Source: Paenirhizobium selenitireducens ATCC BAA-1503 (GTDB lineage: Bacteria > Pseudomonadota > Alphaproteobacteria > Rhizobiales > Rhizobiaceae). Taken from it: a stretch of DNA of 64,000 bases. The number at the start of each line of letters is the position of its first letter. Positions within the stretch are counted from its first letter, which is position 1. Where the stretch lies: the NCBI RefSeq assembly GCF_000518785.1, contig NZ_JAEG01000001.1, positions 558,001 through 622,000 of the forward strand. The letters run 5' to 3'. The position numbers and the translations under genes were made by a program. The notes beneath the pieces are model-generated. The model made no database searches, was not told where the DNA came from, and saw only the letters and a list, made by a program, of their open reading frames with translations. Below, piece by piece: positions 8,183-18,011 of the stretch.

Positions 8183-9391
8183 ATGTCGGTTCCATTTCAT
8201 TACCTCCTCCAGTCCGCGGTCGGCCGGGAATACGGATCCGATCGCCATGGCTGGTCGATGCTCGATGATCTTTTCGACATGTGGCCACACGTGACGGCGG
8301 CGATCGCCATTCTTCTGACGGCGCTGAACACCTACCTGTTGGGCGATCCGCAATATCTCGGATGGTGCGTGCTGGCGCTCGCGGTGCAGTTGGTCGCCAG
8401 GGCCATTGCCAAGCTGGCCTATCGACGGCGCGACCTCGCCGACACGCTCGACCGCTGGCTGCTGGTCTTCTGGTTCACCGCCTCAGGCTCCGGCCTCCTG
8501 TGGGGCCTGTCTCTCAGCCTGCTGCTGATCGATGCGACGCCGGATGCACGCGTCACCATCCTCACCGTCGGCTGCGTCATGGTGCAATCGGCCTCCGCGC
8601 GGGCCTACATGGCGCCGCTTCCCGCCCTCACGCAATCAGGCCTCATGCTCGCCATGCTGCTCGGCGTCACGGTGGCGCACGGCGATCTGCTGATCGTGCC
8701 GATCTGCGTTCTCTTCGTGCTGTTCCAGATCGCCTATATCCGCCGGCTGATCCAGCTCCGGCTGGCGCAGATGCAGGCGGAAAGCGAAAAGAACACACTG
8801 CTGAACCAGCTGGAGAGGACGAACTCCGAACTCAAGCTCGCCAATGAGCGCCTGGCGCGGCACGCCCTGACCGATGGGCTGACCGGGCTGCCGAACCGCC
8901 GGCATTTCGACCGCAGCCTGTCCGAGATGCTGGCCCGCGCCACGCGACGCCGTCAGTCTTTCTCGCTGGTGCTGATCGACGTCGACCAGTTCAAGCGCTT
9001 CAACGACACCCATGGCCACCTGGCCGGTGACGGATGCCTTGCGGCCGTCGGCAAGGCCATGGCGCAAACCATCCGCGGGACGGATGTGATCGCCCGTTAC
9101 GGCGGCGAGGAATTCGCCCTGCTGCTGCCGGAGACCGGCAAGGACGCAGCCCGCGCACTGACGGAGAACCTCAGACGGGCCATAGCCGCCGTCGACCTGT
9201 CGCACCTGCCCGGCAGTCCGGCCTCGGTGACTGCAAGCCTTGGCATCGCCAGCAAGTCTGCCGACGAAATCACCAGCGCCGAGCAGCTGATCGCCTGCGC
9301 CGACGAAGCACTCTATGCCGCCAAGCACGAAGGCCGGGACTGCGTTCGCCATGCCGACGATCTCCCGCGCGAGACGACCCTGCGCGCCTGA
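8183..9391 (+). CDS. Membrane-bound diguanylate cyclase (GGDEF)
   Basis: A 402-residue protein with about five or six N-terminal transmembrane helices (residues 36-185), a short coiled coil (195-225) and a C-terminal GGDEF domain that makes cyclic di-GMP from two GTP. The active site is GGEEF (307-311), and the nucleotide-binding DxLTGLPNRR is at 231-240. An intact inhibitory I-site R298-G-T-D301 lies five residues before the active site, so product inhibition is expected. The N-terminal membrane region is not a MASE type I can name. No strong ribosome site is visible; 8183 is the longest sensible start. Confidence 0.88.
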   Translation: MSVPFHYLLQSAVGREYGSDRHGWSMLDDLFDMWPHVTAAIAILLTALNTYLLGDPQYLGWCVLALAVQLVARAIAKLAYRRRDLADTLDRWLLVFWFTASGSGLLWGLSLSLLLIDATPDARVTILTVGCVMVQSASARAYMAPLPALTQSGLMLAMLLGVTVAHGDLLIVPICVLFVLFQIAYIRRLIQLRLAQMQAESEKNTLLNQLERTNSELKLANERLARHALTDGLTGLPNRRHFDRSLSEMLARATRRRQSFSLVLIDVDQFKRFNDTHGHLAGDGCLAAVGKAMAQTIRGTDVIARYGGEEFALLLPETGKDAARALTENLRRAIAAVDLSHLPGSPASVTASLGIASKSADEITSAEQLIACADEALYAAKHEGRDCVRHADDLPRETTLRA

Positions 9392-9460
9392 CCGCCCTGC
9401 CGACTGCGCTGGCGCTGGTTCCCCCGCCTTTGGGCCAATTGAGCACCCTCTCCAGACAAT

Positions 9461-9488
9461 GAAAAATCCCCGGCTCGTCACCGGGGAT
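9461..9488 (-). terminator. Rho-independent terminator of ilvC
   Basis: On the minus strand ATCCCCGG (9481-9488) loops over TGACGAG to CCGGGGAT (9466-9473) and is followed by TTTTTC. It lies 41 bp beyond the ilvC stop codon and is an 8-bp perfect GC-rich stem. Confidence 0.85.
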
Positions 9489-9528
9489 CTTCTGATTGCG
9501 GTCGCCGTAGCGCTAAAGCGGATCTGCC

Positions 9529-11267
<1,739 letters not shown>

Positions 11268-11274
11268 CTCTCAA

Positions 11275-11288
11275 GTACCGTACGGTAC
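11275..11288. promoter_or_regulatory. 14-bp perfect palindrome, probable TetR operator
   Basis: GTACCGTACGGTAC is its own reverse complement and lies 8-21 bp upstream of the TetR start codon at 11267. The position fits an autoregulatory operator that would also control the downstream ilvC. Confidence 0.6.
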
Positions 11289-11504
11289 GGTTCTGTTTAA
11301 GGACAAATTTCGGGACCGTCAAGAGGCTTCACATCCGCTGTGCGGATCCTCCGGTTACGATTTCGACGGGCATCACATTTATTTGAACGTAATGTCCCAT
11401 AACTATTTACGCGCCTGGAATGACCACCACAAGCAACACTCATCCATTTGTTTTTAATAGCATTATTCACCGCATAATCGCCAATTTTCGCTTTGCAAGG
11501 GGTA

Positions 11505-11591
11505 GAACCGTATGGTTCGATTGTGCGCAATCAACTCTTGCAATGAGCGAAGAAGAGGCGCAAATCATGTTCATCGAACCACACAGTTCGA
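11505..11591. promoter_or_regulatory. AT-rich upstream region with three short inverted repeats before the tandem secreted-protein genes
   Basis: The 358-bp gap from 11268 to 11625 is AT-richer than its surroundings and holds no credible gene. Apart from the TetR palindrome, it contains GAACC-GTAT-GGTTC (11505-11518), GATTG-TGCG-CAATC just after it (11519-11532) and TCGAAC-CACACA-GTTCGA (11574-11591). They may be operator sites or 5'-UTR hairpins for the first secreted-protein gene, whose ATG is 35 bp further on. No clear -35/-10 pair could be assigned. Confidence 0.35.
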
Positions 11592-11625
11592 CCCAAACAA
11601 CACAGAGTGCAAAAGGAATTTGATC

Positions 11626-11871
11626 ATGAAAATCGCAATCGCAGCAGCGCTCGCCACCCTCGTCGCAGCACCGGCCGCCTTCGCCCTCCAGCCGATCCCG
11701 GGCTCCATCACCTATGGCGGCCACCAGGCCCAGCTCGAAAAGGCACCGGCCGGCTCCAACTTCTTCCATGTCTTCTACGGCCCGTATGGCGAGGAAGTCC
11801 GTGAAGTCTACCAGGTCAATGCCGACCGCACCGTCTCGCTGGTGGCGCGCACCGTCGCCAATAACGACTGA
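11626..11871 (+). CDS. Small secreted protein of unknown family, tandem copy 1
   Basis: An 81-residue protein with a signal peptide (cleavage probably after AFA, residue 20) and a mature part of about 61 residues starting LQPIPGSITYGGHQAQ. I do not recognise the family. The mature peptide has no cysteine, ends with the strand-like VREVYQVNADRTVSLVARTVAN and could be a small beta-rich fold. The ATG at 11626 follows AAAAGGAATTTGATC. The first 160 nt of the gene are almost identical to copy 3 at 12321, and the proteins differ at only four positions. It is followed by two more copies at regular spacing of about 345-350 bp. Confidence 0.75.
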   Translation: MKIAIAAALATLVAAPAAFALQPIPGSITYGGHQAQLEKAPAGSNFFHVFYGPYGEEVREVYQVNADRTVSLVARTVANND

Positions 11872-11970
11872 CCCCTGCTCCCGCTGAGGACCCCCGCCCT
11901 CAGCTCCACAACCTAACGAAGACCTGATGAGTAGCTATGCCATCAGGAAATGAAATCAAGGAGACATCCC

Positions 11971-12219
11971 ATGAAGACCATTGCAGCAACCGCCCTTCTC
12001 GCAACGCTCGTCGGCGCATCGTCGGCCTTCGCGCTTCAGCCGATCCCGGGCTCCATCACCTACGGCGACCATCAGGCCCAGCTCGAAAAGGCCCCGGTCG
12101 GTTCGAACTTCTTCCACGTCTTCTACAGCCCGAACGGCAACGAAGTCCGTGAAGTCTACCAGGTCAATTCCGACCGCACAGTCTCGCTGGTGTCGCGCGC
12201 CGTCGCCAACAACGACTGA
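11971..12219 (+). CDS. Small secreted protein of unknown family, tandem copy 2
   Basis: An 82-residue paralogue of its neighbours. The signal peptide (MKTIAATALLATLVGASSAFA) has diverged from that of copies 1 and 3, but the mature part begins with the same LQPIPGSITYG and differs from copy 3 at about six of 61 positions. A strong AAGGAG lies 9 nt before the ATG, within the 14-nt block AAGGAGACATCCCA that is repeated before copy 3. It has no cysteine and no known domain. It was probably made by tandem duplication of a unit that included the intergenic DNA. Confidence 0.75.
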   Translation: MKTIAATALLATLVGASSAFALQPIPGSITYGDHQAQLEKAPVGSNFFHVFYSPNGNEVREVYQVNSDRTVSLVSRAVANND

Positions 12220-12320
12220 CCATCCGCCCCAGCTGAGGACACCCCGCCCTCATCAGCACAACCTCAAGAAGAACTGGTGCGCGATCACGCCATCAGAAAA
12301 TGCAAACAAGGAGACATCCC

Positions 12321-12566
12321 ATGAAAATCGCAATCGCAGCAGCGCTCGCTACCCTCGTCGCAGCACCGGCCGCCTTCGCCCTCCAGCCGATCCCGGGCTC
12401 AATCACCTATGGCGGCCACCAGGCCCAGCTCGAAAAGGCACCGGCCGGCTCCAACTTCTTCCACGTCTTCTACGGTCCCAACGGCAACGAGGTCCGTGAA
12501 GTATACCAGGTCAACGCCGACCGCACCGTTTCGCTTGTCTCGCGCACCGTCGCCAACGACGACTGA
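12321..12566 (+). CDS. Small secreted protein of unknown family, tandem copy 3
   Basis: An 81-residue paralogue. Its 5' half, including the signal peptide, is nearly identical to copy 1 at nucleotide level. Its ribosome-site block AAGGAGACATCCC matches copy 2, as do residues PNGNEVREVYQVN in the middle. This mosaic suggests gene conversion or unequal crossing-over within the array. A terminator follows 25 bp after the stop, so the three genes may form one transcript. Function is unknown; export to the periplasm or outside is inferred from the signal peptide. Confidence 0.75.
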   Translation: MKIAIAAALATLVAAPAAFALQPIPGSITYGGHQAQLEKAPAGSNFFHVFYGPNGNEVREVYQVNADRTVSLVSRTVANDD

Positions 12567-12590
12567 ACGCCCGGCCAGCAACAAGAACAG

Positions 12591-12625
12591 GCCCCGAAGC
12601 GCAAGCTCCGGGGTCGTAATTTTTT
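12591..12625 (+). terminator. Rho-independent terminator after the tandem array
   Basis: CCCCG (12592-12596) pairs with CGGGG (12609-12613). The stem has one A-C mismatch followed by AGC/GCT and is closed by a GCAA tetraloop. A TTTTTT run (12620-12625) follows. It ends transcription of the three secreted-protein genes. Confidence 0.75.
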
Positions 12626-12716
12626 GCGGTTCCCGCCCCTTGTCCCATTTTTGGCGTTTGGCGAAGAGGGCTCCCGGCGCTATTGCATGGAGTGCCCGCA
12701 ACAAGGAACCGCACCG

Positions 12717-13106
12717 ATGCAGCCGCGCCGAACCGCCCTCCTCCTCAGCCTCGCCCTTCTCGCCGCGCCGCAGCTCGCCGCCGCCAAGGAAAACCGCTGC
12801 GGCTGGATCCAGAATCCGACGCCGGGCAATTACTGGCTCGACGACTCCGAGGGCATGTGGGTCCTGCTGACCCAGGGCTCGGACGAAGAGCCGCTCGGCA
12901 TGGAGAACTTCCCCGACATCTCGACCGGCGACTATGTCGCCTCGAACGGCAATTACGGCTACACCTGCGGCTGCATCCAGGCCGAGACCGAACGCAGCAC
13001 CGACAGCCAGGAAGCCGCCGCCGGCCGGATCACGGCGATCTACGGCGTGAAGCTGCTGCCGCTGAAGAAGTGCCTCGCCGATCCGGCCCTGCCGAAGCCG
13101 GAGTGA
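12717..13106 (+). CDS. Secreted DUF4087-domain protein
   Basis: A 129-residue protein with a signal peptide (cleavage likely after LAAA, residue 23). The mature domain opens RCGWIQNPTPGNYWLDDSEG, the signature of DUF4087, followed by MWVLLTQG and a cysteine-rich YTCGCIQAE. Members are exported proteins of unknown role. The ATG at 12717 gives a proper signal peptide; the upstream in-frame ATG at 12624 falls in the terminator of the preceding genes. The gene ends one base before the stop of the convergent AsnC-type regulator. Confidence 0.82.
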   Translation: MQPRRTALLLSLALLAAPQLAAAKENRCGWIQNPTPGNYWLDDSEGMWVLLTQGSDEEPLGMENFPDISTGDYVASNGNYGYTCGCIQAETERSTDSQEAAAGRITAIYGVKLLPLKKCLADPALPKPE

Positions 13107-13107
13107 G

Positions 13108-13572
13108 CTATACGGCGTGGTCGACCGGCACGGCCAACCCCGCCTTCAGCGTTTCCATCGAGATGAAGGCCGACACGTCGAACAGCTCGATCCGCTTCAC
13201 CAGGCGCCGGTAGACCACGTCATAGTGCTCAACGCGCGGCAGTACGATCTTCAGGAGATAGTCGTAGGAGCCGGTCAGCCGATGCGCCTCGACGATCTCG
13301 GCGAGATCGCTGATCGCCCGGCGAAAGCTCTCAATCCACTCGTCCGAGTGATGCGCCGTCTTGACCAGTGCGAAGACCGTGGTCGGCACGCCGACCCGCT
13401 CGCGGTCCAGCACCGCGATGCGCCGCTCGATATGGCCCGTCTCTTCCAGCCGCTGGATGCGCCGCGAACAGGCGGACGGCGACAGCGACACGCGCTCGGC
13501 AAGTTCGGCGATGGGAACCGAGGCGTCCCGCTGCAATGCATCCAGAATCTTCCGATCGCGATCGTCGAGCAT
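13108..13572 (-). CDS. Lrp/AsnC family transcriptional regulator
   Basis: A 154-residue regulator with an N-terminal winged helix (DRKILDALQRDASVPIAELAERVSLSPSACSRRIQRLEETGHI, about residues 4-47) and a C-terminal RAM/ACT-like effector domain (GSYDYLLKIVLP and onward). Such proteins form octamers that respond to amino acids. It is divergent from the aspartate/glutamate-racemase gene, the usual arrangement for a local regulator, and a GAATG/CATTC inverted repeat lies between them. Confidence 0.9.
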   Translation of the reverse strand: MLDDRDRKILDALQRDASVPIAELAERVSLSPSACSRRIQRLEETGHIERRIAVLDRERVGVPTTVFALVKTAHHSDEWIESFRRAISDLAEIVEAHRLTGSYDYLLKIVLPRVEHYDVVYRRLVKRIELFDVSAFISMETLKAGLAVPVDHAV

Positions 13573-13589
13573 TTGAGACCCACCTTATA

Positions 13590-13605
13590 GAATGTTGATG
13601 CATTC
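13590..13605. promoter_or_regulatory. Short inverted repeat between divergent AsnC and racemase genes
   Basis: GAATG (13590-13594), 6-nt spacer, CATTC (13601-13605), set 18 bp upstream of the AsnC-type start codon in an AT-rich stretch. It resembles the loose dyads bound by Lrp/AsnC proteins. Binding is inferred only. Confidence 0.4.
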
Positions 13606-13731
13606 AATGTGCAGGATCCGGACGGATCACGCAATTGGCGCGCGTCACCCTCTGCACTTTTCGCGAAAAATGCAAACCGTTTGCCCGAAGGCTTGGCCAT
13701 AATCCCCGACACCAACCAGGGGAACAAGACC

Positions 13732-14448
13732 ATGAAGACAATCGGCCTGATCGGCGGCATGAGTTTCGAGAGCACGGCGGTCTACTATCGCCTCATCAAC
13801 GAGATGGTCCGCGCCGAGCTCGGCGGCATCGCCTCGGCGGAAGTCCTGATGCACTCGGTCAACTTCGCCGAGATCGTCGGCTACCAGAAGGCCGGCCGGT
13901 GGGATCTTGCCGAGAAACGCCTTGCCGACTGCGCGCTCGGGCTTCAGGCTGCCGGCGCCGACTGCATCCTCATCTGCACCAACACCATGCACCTCGTCGC
14001 CGACGGCATCGCCGCCCGCCTCGAGGTTCCGCTCCTGCACATCGTCGACGAGACCGCAGCCGCCATCAAGGCCTCCGGTTTCCGCCGTCCCTTGGTGCTC
14101 GCCACCCGCTATACGATGGAACATGGGTTCTACACCGACCGCATGCGCGCGCTTGGCCTTGATCCGCGCGTGCCGGATGCCGAGGACCGCACGATCGTCC
14201 ACGACGTGATCTTCGAGGAACTCTGTGCCGGCACGGTGAAGGAAACCTCGCGCGAGGCCTATATCGCCATCATCGAAAAGGCCAGGCTGGCCGGCGCCGA
14301 TTGCGTCATCCTTGGTTGCACGGAAATCTGCCTGCTGCTCGATGCCGATGCGCTGCCCCTGCCGGGCTTCGATTCGACCACCATCCATGCGCGCGCCGCG
14401 TCCGCCTTCGCGCTCAGCGCCGCACCTGCGATGCGCGTCGCCATTTAG
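13732..14448 (+). CDS. Aspartate/glutamate racemase family protein
   Basis: A 238-residue cofactor-independent racemase of the Asp/Glu/hydantoin family. The opening KTIGLIGGMSFESTAVYY is characteristic of the YgeA/broad-specificity amino-acid racemase subgroup. The two catalytic cysteines are visible as ICTNTMH (C82) and LGCTEIC (C196), each deprotonating one face of the substrate. The ATG at 13732 has GGGGAACAAG upstream. It is divergent from an AsnC-type regulator, which probably senses a substrate or product. The exact amino acid is not determined by sequence alone. Confidence 0.88.
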   Translation: MKTIGLIGGMSFESTAVYYRLINEMVRAELGGIASAEVLMHSVNFAEIVGYQKAGRWDLAEKRLADCALGLQAAGADCILICTNTMHLVADGIAARLEVPLLHIVDETAAAIKASGFRRPLVLATRYTMEHGFYTDRMRALGLDPRVPDAEDRTIVHDVIFEELCAGTVKETSREAYIAIIEKARLAGADCVILGCTEICLLLDADALPLPGFDSTTIHARAASAFALSAAPAMRVAI

Positions 14449-14496
14449 TTGACGGCGTCCACAAACTGATTGTCGAAATGGAATTGCCATGCTAGC

Positions 14497-14523
14497 GATC
14501 GGACCTCACGAAGAGGTCCGATC
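14497..14523 (+). promoter_or_regulatory. Perfect 11-bp inverted repeat over the ribosome site of the MarR-GNAT gene
   Basis: GATCGGACCTC (14497-14507), spacer ACGAA, GAGGTCCGATC (14513-14523). The right arm contains the GAGG ribosome-binding sequence and ends one base before the ATG at 14525. It can act as a DNA operator for the MarR domain or, in the transcript, as a hairpin that hides the ribosome site. Confidence 0.55.
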
Positions 14524-14524
14524 C

Positions 14525-15454
14525 ATGCCCGAATCCACAGACGCCACGACCATCGAGGCGATGCGCGCCTTCAACCGGTTCTACACCGACCGGATCGGCA
14601 TCCTCGACCGCGCCTATCTCAAGGCCGACTACACGCTGGCGGAGGCCCGCATCGTCTATGAGATCGGTACGCGGGGACAGGTCCTCGCCGTGGAACTCGT
14701 ACGCGACCTGCGCCTCGACCCAGCCTATCTCAGCCGCATATTGAAAAAGTTCCGCGAGCGGGGTCTCGTCCTCGTCGCACAAGACCCGACCGACGGCCGA
14801 AGCCAGCGTCTATGCCTCACCGACAAGGGGAGGACCGAATTCGGGACGCTGGCCGAGCTGTCCCGCAGCCAGTTGCGTCAGATGGTGGCGCCGCTCGGTA
14901 AGGACGAGCAGGCCGCCCTCGTCGCGGCGATGGCGACCATCACCCGCCTGATCGAGCCGCAGGAGCGCGCCGATGCCGCCCCGATCCTGCGCCCGCACCG
15001 TCCGGGCGACCTCGGCTGGATGATCCAGTCGCAGACCGAGTTCTATGTCGGCACATTTGGCTGGAACGGGCGCTTCGAGGCGCTGGTCAGCCGGGTCGCC
15101 GCCGATTTCCTCGAGCGCTACGACGCAAGACGCGATCATTGCTGGATCGCCGAGCGTGCCGGCATCCGCATCGGTTCCGTAATCGTGATGGACGGCGGAA
15201 ACGACATCGCCAAGCTGAGAATGCTCTATGTCGACGGATCGGCCCGCGGCCTGGGCCTCGGCAAGCTTCTGGTCGAGCAGTGCGTGCACTTCGCCCGCAA
15301 TGCCGGCTACCGCCAGCTCACCCTGTGGACCAACGACATCCTGCATACGGCCCGCCACATCTACGTCGCCGCGGGCTTCCGGCTCGTCGCCGAGGAGCGG
15401 CACACGATGCTCGGACCTGAACTCAACGGCCAGACCTGGACGCTCGACCTCTGA
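14525..15454 (+). CDS. MarR-type regulator fused to GNAT N-acetyltransferase
   Basis: A 309-residue two-domain protein. Residues 1-145 are a MarR winged helix (YTLAEARIVYEIGTRGQ, recognition region AYLSRILKKFRERGLV, wing PTDGRSQRLCLTDKG). Residues 155-309 are a GNAT domain with the acetyl-CoA loop RGLGLGKLL (241-249) and the LTLWTNDILHTARHIYVAAGF end. This fusion is a known bacterial architecture in which acetylation and DNA binding may be coupled; substrates are unknown. I chose the ATG at 14525 because GAGG lies 9 nt upstream; another in-frame ATG is at 14489. It is convergent with the HxlR gene. Confidence 0.85.
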   Translation: MPESTDATTIEAMRAFNRFYTDRIGILDRAYLKADYTLAEARIVYEIGTRGQVLAVELVRDLRLDPAYLSRILKKFRERGLVLVAQDPTDGRSQRLCLTDKGRTEFGTLAELSRSQLRQMVAPLGKDEQAALVAAMATITRLIEPQERADAAPILRPHRPGDLGWMIQSQTEFYVGTFGWNGRFEALVSRVAADFLERYDARRDHCWIAERAGIRIGSVIVMDGGNDIAKLRMLYVDGSARGLGLGKLLVEQCVHFARNAGYRQLTLWTNDILHTARHIYVAAGFRLVAEERHTMLGPELNGQTWTLDL

Positions 15455-15466
15455 CGGCAGAAAACC

Positions 15467-15871
15467 TCAGGCGTTGCGCTCGTCGAAGCTACGGCGGGCA
15501 TCCTTTACGGACAGATAGTTCGTCTCCGCCCATTCCAGCAGAACGCACAGTGCCTTGAACAGCGAATGCCCGAGATCCGTCAGGCGATATTCGACGCTCG
15601 GCGGTTTGGTCGGGAACACCGTGCGCAGCGCATAGCCGTCGCGCTCCAGGTCGCGCAGCGTCTGGGTCAGCATGCGCTGCGAAATGTCAGGCACCAGCCG
15701 ACGAAGTTCGCCGAAGCGATAGGGCTTTTCCGACAGCGCCTGCAGGATGAGGGTCGACCATTTGCCGCCGATGTGATCGATCACCGTGCGCACCGGGCAG
15801 TTCTCCAGCTTGGGTCCGTCACCCCCGTATCCGGCGAGTTTTTCTTCAAAACGGGTGATGGCGACGGTCAT
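15467..15871 (-). CDS. HxlR family transcriptional regulator
   Basis: A 134-residue winged-helix regulator. The HxlR signature is clear: [23 protein letters not shown], then [27 protein letters not shown] and YRLTDLG. The cysteine at residue 25 lies where QorR/HypR-type members sense electrophiles or disulfide stress. It is divergent from an NmrA-type quinone-reductase-like gene, the same pairing as E. coli qorR (ytfH) and qorB (ytfG), so it is probably its repressor. Confidence 0.88.
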   Translation of the reverse strand: MTVAITRFEEKLAGYGGDGPKLENCPVRTVIDHIGGKWSTLILQALSEKPYRFGELRRLVPDISQRMLTQTLRDLERDGYALRTVFPTKPPSVEYRLTDLGHSLFKALCVLLEWAETNYLSVKDARRSFDERNA

Positions 15872-15948
15872 GGCAGTTCCCTATCGGTAAGGTGGGCACC
15901 AAAAACTGCCTTCTTTACAAGCGCTCGTCAATCTCCAATTTAGCGTAA

Positions 15949-15963
15949 CTCTCATTTTGAGAG
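15949..15963. promoter_or_regulatory. Inverted repeat between HxlR and SDR genes
   Basis: CTCTCA-TTT-TGAGAG (15949-15963) is a perfect 6-bp dyad in the 139-bp divergent gap. It lies 47 bp upstream of the SDR start codon and is a candidate binding site for the HxlR-type regulator. Confidence 0.45.
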
Positions 15964-16010
15964 CAGCTATTCGTTCGGCAGCACCTGCCGCCATCGCCAA
16001 AGGAAAGACC

Positions 16011-16892
16011 ATGAGCAAGATCCTCGTCACCGGCGCCGCCGGCCATCTCGGCCGCCTCATCATCAAGCATCTGATCGAAAGCCAGAAGGTAGCCGCTACC
16101 GACATCGTCGCCGGCAGCCGCGACACCGCCAAGCTCGCCGACCTGGCGGCCCTCGGCTTGGAACCGCGCCGCGTCGATTTCGACGACAAGGCCTCGCTCG
16201 AAGTCGCGTTTTCCGGCATCGACCGCCTTCTGATCGTCTCCACCGACGAACTCGGCACGCCGGGCAAGCGCCTAGCGCAGCACAGCGCCGCCGTCGAGGC
16301 CGCCAAGACCGCGGGCGTCGGGCGCATCTTCTACACCTCCATGCCGCAGCCGGAAGATTCGGAGATCACCTTCAAGGGCGATCATCTGGGAACGGAACAG
16401 GCGATCAAGGCTTCCGGCCTCGCCTACACCATCTTCCGCAACGGCTGGTACATGGAGAACCTGTTCATGAGCCTGCCGCAGGCGATCGTCAGCGGCCACT
16501 GGTACACCTCGGCCGGCAATGGCCGGATCGCCCATATCGCCCGCGAAGACATTGCCCGCGCCATTGCCGCAGGCCTCGCCAAGCCGGCAGAAGGCAACGT
16601 CACCTACACGCTGACCGGCGAGACGGCCTATACGACGGAAGAGATCGCCGCCCTGGTGCGCGACGTGACGGGCAAGCCGCTCGCCGTCGTCAACCTGACC
16701 GATGCGCAGCTGTCCGAAGGCATGGCCGCCGCCGGCGTTCCGGCACCCTTCATCCCGACCTTCGTGTCCTTCGACGCCAATACGCGCGAAGGCAAGATCG
16801 CCATGGCGACGGCCGATGCCGAAACCCTGTCGGGCGCCAAGCGCATGACGCTGAAGGCCTTCCTTGAGGTCAACAAGGCCGCCCTCGGCTGA
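16011..16892 (+). CDS. NmrA-like SDR, NAD(P)H:quinone oxidoreductase (QorB-type)
   Basis: A 293-residue atypical short-chain dehydrogenase. The NAD(P)H-binding glycine motif is VTGAAGHLG (residues 6-14). The middle shows the NmrA/QorB landmarks IFRNGWYMEN and HIAREDIARAIAAGLA, and the classical YxxxK catalytic pair is absent, as in this family. It probably reduces quinones. It follows a GGAAAG ribosome site. The divergent HxlR gene is the likely redox-sensing repressor. Confidence 0.87.
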   Translation: MSKILVTGAAGHLGRLIIKHLIESQKVAATDIVAGSRDTAKLADLAALGLEPRRVDFDDKASLEVAFSGIDRLLIVSTDELGTPGKRLAQHSAAVEAAKTAGVGRIFYTSMPQPEDSEITFKGDHLGTEQAIKASGLAYTIFRNGWYMENLFMSLPQAIVSGHWYTSAGNGRIAHIAREDIARAIAAGLAKPAEGNVTYTLTGETAYTTEEIAALVRDVTGKPLAVVNLTDAQLSEGMAAAGVPAPFIPTFVSFDANTREGKIAMATADAETLSGAKRMTLKAFLEVNKAALG

Positions 16893-16941
16893 ACAGCCCC
16901 CCGGGGCCGGACGATCCGATGCGCGGGACCGCCTTCCGCCG

Positions 16942-17694
16942 TCAGATCTTCTGGCCGCAGGCATGGCGGAAACGGCGTACCGTTTCCGCCATGCCGAACT
17001 CCAGTGCATCGGCCGTCAGGCCATGGCCGATGGAAACTTCAGCCAGCTTCGGAATACGCTTGATGAGTGCCGGAAGGTTGGCGACTGTCAGGTCGTGGCC
17101 GGCATTGACGTCGAGACCGACGGAAAGCGCGGCATCGGCCGTGCGACCGAGAAGATCGATTTCTTCGGCAGCTCTCTCCGGATTGTCGTAGCAGCCGCCA
17201 TAAGGACCGGTGTAAAGCTCGATCCGGTCGGCGCCCGTCTCGCGCGCCTGTTGCACCGCCTCGGCATTGCCGTCGCCGTCGGCAAACAGCGAAACCCGCA
17301 TGCCCCTGCCCTTCAGCCGCGCAACGACCTCGATCAGGAACGACCGGTGTCTGGCGAAGTCCCAGCCATGGTCCGACGTGGCCTGGCTCGGATCGTCCGG
17401 CACGAGCGTCACCTGCTCCGGCTCGGTCGCCTCGCACAGCGACAGAAATTCCTCCGTCGGATAGCCCTCGATATTGAACTCGGCCTGCGGGAACTCATCG
17501 TCGATCAGCGCCCTGAGCACGGGCAGGTCGGTGAAGCGGATATGCCGCTGGTCCGGTCGCGGATGAACCGTCAGGCCACTGGCGCCGGCTTGAAGCGCGA
17601 TGCGGCCGAGATGGGCGACGTCCGGCCACGGCAGATCGCGGCGGTTGCGCAGCATGGCGATGGCATTCAGGTTTACGGAGAGCTTTGCGGGCAT
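16942..17694 (-). CDS. pdxJ: Pyridoxine 5'-phosphate synthase
   Basis: A 250-residue TIM-barrel enzyme that closes the pyridoxine ring from 1-deoxy-D-xylulose 5-phosphate and 3-amino-1-hydroxyacetone 1-phosphate, the last ring-forming step of DXP-dependent vitamin B6 synthesis. Landmarks are [16 protein letters not shown] at the start, [58 protein letters not shown] and [14 protein letters not shown]. The ATG at 17694 is the family start; upstream in-frame codons add unconserved residues. It is convergent with the QorB-like gene. Confidence 0.95.
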   Translation of the reverse strand: MPAKLSVNLNAIAMLRNRRDLPWPDVAHLGRIALQAGASGLTVHPRPDQRHIRFTDLPVLRALIDDEFPQAEFNIEGYPTEEFLSLCEATEPEQVTLVPDDPSQATSDHGWDFARHRSFLIEVVARLKGRGMRVSLFADGDGNAEAVQQARETGADRIELYTGPYGGCYDNPERAAEEIDLLGRTADAALSVGLDVNAGHDLTVANLPALIKRIPKLAEVSIGHGLTADALEFGMAETVRRFRHACGQKI

Positions 17695-18011
17695 TCGGCG
17701 GTATCCATGAAGGGTGGCAATCGTCCAGACCTCATTTAGGCGATCACGCAAGGGAAGGCCAACGAGAATCACATATGATCCCATTGACGATACTGATGGA
17801 TGCGCCGGACCACCCCCTGCGCCTCTGAAATCCCCCCTATTTCCGGTATTGACCGCCCATTGCGACTGCGATTCTCAAGTTTTGCTTTGTGCCATCCGTC
17901 ACACTCGCTAAGTTGCGATGCAGCAGTTTCACCCAGAACGGATTGCACCTCGTGGCACCTGCCAAGGCGGTCGGCGCGGCGGGGCGGCGGAAAAACCCGG
18001 ATGGAGACCCA
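17695..18011. other. 317-bp divergent intergenic region
   Basis: The gap separates pdxJ (minus) from the adenylate-cyclase-module protein (plus). It must hold both promoters, but I could not assign a convincing -35/-10 pair. Reading frames that cross it on either strand lack a ribosome site and a recognisable protein, so I see no gene here. Confidence 0.4.
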
